From contig NZ_FOCL01000006.1 in NCBI RefSeq assembly GCF_900110105.1, positions 310,001-374,000 on the forward strand: a stretch of 64,000 bases of DNA, in the 5' to 3' direction. Positions within the stretch are counted from its first letter, which is position 1. Each line of letters starts with the position of its first letter. Of this stretch, positions 61,882 through 64,000 are shown piece after piece. The translations under genes and the position numbers were made by a program. The stretch comes from Mucilaginibacter gossypiicola. GTDB lineage: Bacteria; Bacteroidota; Bacteroidia; Sphingobacteriales; Sphingobacteriaceae. The notes below the pieces were generated by a model. That model worked only from the letters and a program-made list of their open reading frames with translations, did no database searches and had not been told where the DNA came from.

Positions 61882-62850
61882 ATGAAACCGGTATGTAGTT
61901 TAATAATTCGTTCATACAATGAACAGAAACATATAAGGAGGTTGCTTGAAGGTGTAAAACGGCAGACTATATTTCAGCAAATCGAAGTAATATTAGTAGA
62001 TTCTGGTTCAAATGACGATACTGTAGTTATTGCGAGAGAATATGGTGTTAAGATTATTAACATTCGTCCCGAGGAGTTTTCTTTTGGAAGGGCGTTGAAC
62101 CGTGGGTGTATGGCTGCCCAGGGAGAATATTTGCTTTTTGCAAGCGCTCACGTTTATCCGCTTTATACCGATTGGATAGAGCGGATGATAGCTCCTTTTA
62201 ATGATAAAAATGTTGCTTTAGTATACGGCAGGCAGGTTGGTTGTGAAGTATCCAAGTATTCCGAACAACAGCTTTTCAATAAATGGTTCCCTTCCTTTTC
62301 AAATTATGATCAGGCAATTTCTTTCTGTAATAACGCCAACTGCGTTGTTAGGAAGGAACTTTGGGAACAACAGCCGTATGATGAGTCATTAACTGGTTTA
62401 GAGGATTTGGCCTGGGCCAGTCAGATAAAAGCGAAAAATCATAAAATTGCATACGAAGCTTTGGCCCCGATAGTGCACGTACATGAAGAAACGCCGTCGC
62501 GTATAAAAAACAGGTACAGGAGGGAGGCTATTGCTTTGAAAATAATCTACCCTAATGAAAAATTTTCGTTTTTCAATTTTGTACGTTTAACAATTGCCAA
62601 TATATTTTCAGATAGCTTTCACGCTGTCCATGATAAAAATTTCATGAACAACTTTTTTTCGATTGTGATGTTCAGGTACATGCAATTTTGGGGCACCTAC
62701 CTTGGATACAATCAAAAAAATCAAATCAATGAAACATTGAGGAACAGGCTATATTATCCAAATGATATGAAAAGGCCTCCTCGTCACAATGAGTTAACTC
62801 ATTTGCCACCATCTGGAGAAAGAATTATATACAGTGGCTTTGAGGGTTAA
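61882..62850 (+). CDS. Family 2 glycosyltransferase
   Basis: A 322-residue GT-A fold glycosyltransferase: 'SLIIRSYNEQKHIRRLLEGV' at the N-terminus, the nucleotide-binding 'VILVDSGSNDDT' (near residue 38-49) and 'AAQGEYLLFASAHVYPL' where a DxD motif is usually found (here SAH). Then 'NANCVVRKELWEQQPYDESLTGLEDLAWA' contains the catalytic-type E-D pair. There is no membrane segment. It should add a sugar to a lipid-linked precursor of the surface polysaccharide whose export genes lie upstream. Donor and acceptor are unknown. Confidence 0.9.
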   Translation: MKPVCSLIIRSYNEQKHIRRLLEGVKRQTIFQQIEVILVDSGSNDDTVVIAREYGVKIINIRPEEFSFGRALNRGCMAAQGEYLLFASAHVYPLYTDWIERMIAPFNDKNVALVYGRQVGCEVSKYSEQQLFNKWFPSFSNYDQAISFCNNANCVVRKELWEQQPYDESLTGLEDLAWASQIKAKNHKIAYEALAPIVHVHEETPSRIKNRYRREAIALKIIYPNEKFSFFNFVRLTIANIFSDSFHAVHDKNFMNNFFSIVMFRYMQFWGTYLGYNQKNQINETLRNRLYYPNDMKRPPRHNELTHLPPSGERIIYSGFEG

Positions 62851-62888
62851 TCTGCTTTTTTACATCTACAAAAAACATCAACATTCAA

Positions 62889-63569
62889 ATGGATAAATTT
62901 AAGTTAGCCGCTATCGTACCGATGCGGCATTCGAGCGAAAGGGTACCTGGAAAAAATTACAGGGATTTTGCGGGGAAGCCACTTTTTCATCATGTAATTC
63001 AAACATTATTAGATTGTCCTTTAATCGATAAGGTTGTGATTGATACCGACAGCCCTATTGTTATCGAACAGGCGCAGGCTTCTTTTCCGGATGTACTTGT
63101 GTTGGAGCGCCCTGAACATTTAAGAGATGGCGCCATCCCAATGAACGATGTGTTGTTGAACAGCATTAACCAGGTTCCATCTGAGTTTTATTTACAAACG
63201 CACAGTACCAACCCATTATTAACAGTTGAAACGTTAACCGCAGGTATCAAAAGATTTTTTGATATCCAGCCTATGTATGATTCACTGTTTTCGGTAACAA
63301 GAAAACATGTAAGGTTTTGGGATTCTTTAGCACGCCCGATTAACCATAACCAGAATATATTACTGCGTACACAAGATCTGCCTCCTATTTTTGAAGAGAA
63401 CTCTTGTTTTTACGTATTCACTAAAGAAATACTTGAAAGAAAACATAACAGAATCGGCGACAGGCCATTTTTGTATGAAATGCCGGAGATTGAGGCGCAG
63501 GATATTGATGTGGAATTTAATTTCATAGTAGCGGAACTTTTGTATAAAATGATAAATAAGATCGTATGA
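62889..63569 (+). CDS. Acylneuraminate cytidylyltransferase-like CMP-sugar synthetase
   Basis: A 226-residue cytidylyltransferase. The N-terminal 'AAIVPMRHSSERVPGKNYRDFAGKPL' has the R-x2-S-x-R-x-P-x-K-N signature of NeuA/KdsB enzymes; further on 'FYLQTHSTNPLL' holds the usual LQPT-like loop in a variant form, and 'AQDIDVEFNFIVAELL' gives the terminal metal-binding aspartates. It should activate a nonulosonic or similar acidic sugar with CTP for the polysaccharide. Its stop codon overlaps the next start (ATGA). Confidence 0.85.
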   Translation: MDKFKLAAIVPMRHSSERVPGKNYRDFAGKPLFHHVIQTLLDCPLIDKVVIDTDSPIVIEQAQASFPDVLVLERPEHLRDGAIPMNDVLLNSINQVPSEFYLQTHSTNPLLTVETLTAGIKRFFDIQPMYDSLFSVTRKHVRFWDSLARPINHNQNILLRTQDLPPIFEENSCFYVFTKEILERKHNRIGDRPFLYEMPEIEAQDIDVEFNFIVAELLYKMINKIV

Positions 63570-64000
63570 AGATATTAATCACCTGTCCTCCGATGTTAAG
63601 AGGAATTGATCAGTTAAAACATTTTTTTGAGGAAAAGGGTATTGAGTTGATTTTGCCGGAGGTGGTACAAACACTAACTGAGGAACAGCTTATTGAGTTG
63701 GTTCCACAGGTAGAAGGTTGGATAATCGGCGATGATCCTGCTACCGAAAGGGTATTTCAGGCCGGTGTTCAGGGCAAATTGAAAGCTGCTGTAAAATGGG
63801 GCGTTGGTGTAGATAACGTTGATTTTAAGGCTTGCGAAAAGTTGGGCATTCCTATTTCAAATACACCAAGAATGTTTGGCAATGAGGTAGCCGATATGGC
63901 GCTTGCTTATTTTACAGGTTTGGCACGTGACAGCTACCGTGTTGACCGCGAAGTACGTAAAGGAAACTGGATAAAGCCTGCGGGTATGTCTGTTGAAGGC
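63566..64000 (+). CDS. D-isomer-specific 2-hydroxyacid dehydrogenase, truncated by the window end
   Basis: The first 145 codons of a SerA/phosphoglycerate dehydrogenase-like protein. Visible are the N-terminal substrate domain (MKILITCPPMLRGIDQLKHF) and the segment 'KAAVKWGVGVDNVDFKACEKLGIPISNTP' followed by 'NEVADMALAYFTGLARDSY', the hinge before the NAD domain. The NAD-binding part lies outside. The 4-nt overlap with the CMP-sugar synthetase suggests a shared operon and a role in making the precursor of an unusual acidic sugar, though a serine-pathway enzyme is possible. Confidence 0.85.
   Translation, partial: MKILITCPPMLRGIDQLKHFFEEKGIELILPEVVQTLTEEQLIELVPQVEGWIIGDDPATERVFQAGVQGKLKAAVKWGVGVDNVDFKACEKLGIPISNTPRMFGNEVADMALAYFTGLARDSYRVDREVRKGNWIKPAGMSVEG

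Overview
The window looks like a chromosomal segment of a Bacteroidetes bacterium of the family Sphingobacteriaceae, most like Mucilaginibacter or Pedobacter. The evidence is a SusC/SusD pair, gliding and type IX secretion (T9SS) components (GldA, a fused GldF-GldG, a CHU_C-tailed exoprotein), a membrane-bound MutS-like ATPase, DUF4397 lipoproteins, the order rpsU-xer-hpf-tRNAs-tuf-secE-nusG-rplKAJL-rpoBC, and promoters of the Bacteroidetes form TTTG-N18/19/20-TAnnTTTG. Genus is inferred from recall, not from a database search.

Layout: 0.6-7.5 kb holds a flavin reductase, a large secreted NHL/Ig protein with a T9SS sorting domain, gldA, two small outer-membrane barrels and an RDD membrane protein whose 3' end looks frameshifted. 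8.0-13.9 kb carries gldFG, dnaN, two DUF4397 lipoproteins and a DedA protein. 13.9-18.2 kb is a minus-strand block (TapB-like protein, zinc nuclease/phospholipase C-like protein, MutS-like protein, methyltransferase). 18.4-25.1 kb is housekeeping: rpsT, radC, pheT, a coiled-coil protein, zapA, a probable 6S RNA, rny and an Mpo1-like protein. 25.4-31.2 kb pairs a large TonB receptor with a convergent two-component system that may control it. 31.4-36.5 kb has an OlsF-like bifunctional acyltransferase, a HhH protein, apt and an acyl-CoA dehydrogenase. 37.0-41.7 kb is a SusC/SusD nutrient-uptake pair. 42.5-57.9 kb is the translation and transcription core, including five tRNA genes. 58.1-64.0 kb starts a capsule/exopolysaccharide locus (Wza-like, Wzc-like, glycosyltransferase, CMP-sugar synthetase, truncated 2-hydroxyacid dehydrogenase).

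The most unusual signal is not a gene. Many intergenic gaps hold a stretch of short, loosely repeated 6-14 nt words followed by its own reverse complement, so each gap can fold into a long hairpin. The word differs between loci, but words recur at distant loci. Three of these hairpins lie inside the nusG-rplKAJL-rpoBC run, and unpaired single arms sit just upstream of gldA and gldFG. Other structures worth a look are a cluster of GGACGGAC motifs confined to the first 6.6 kb, a 106-nt palindromic element at 7.7 kb, a perfect 15-bp hairpin before susC, a TGTTAA motif set shared by the two-component operon and its neighbouring TonB receptor, and a strong Shine-Dalgarno upstream of rpsU and hpf in a phylum that mostly does without one.
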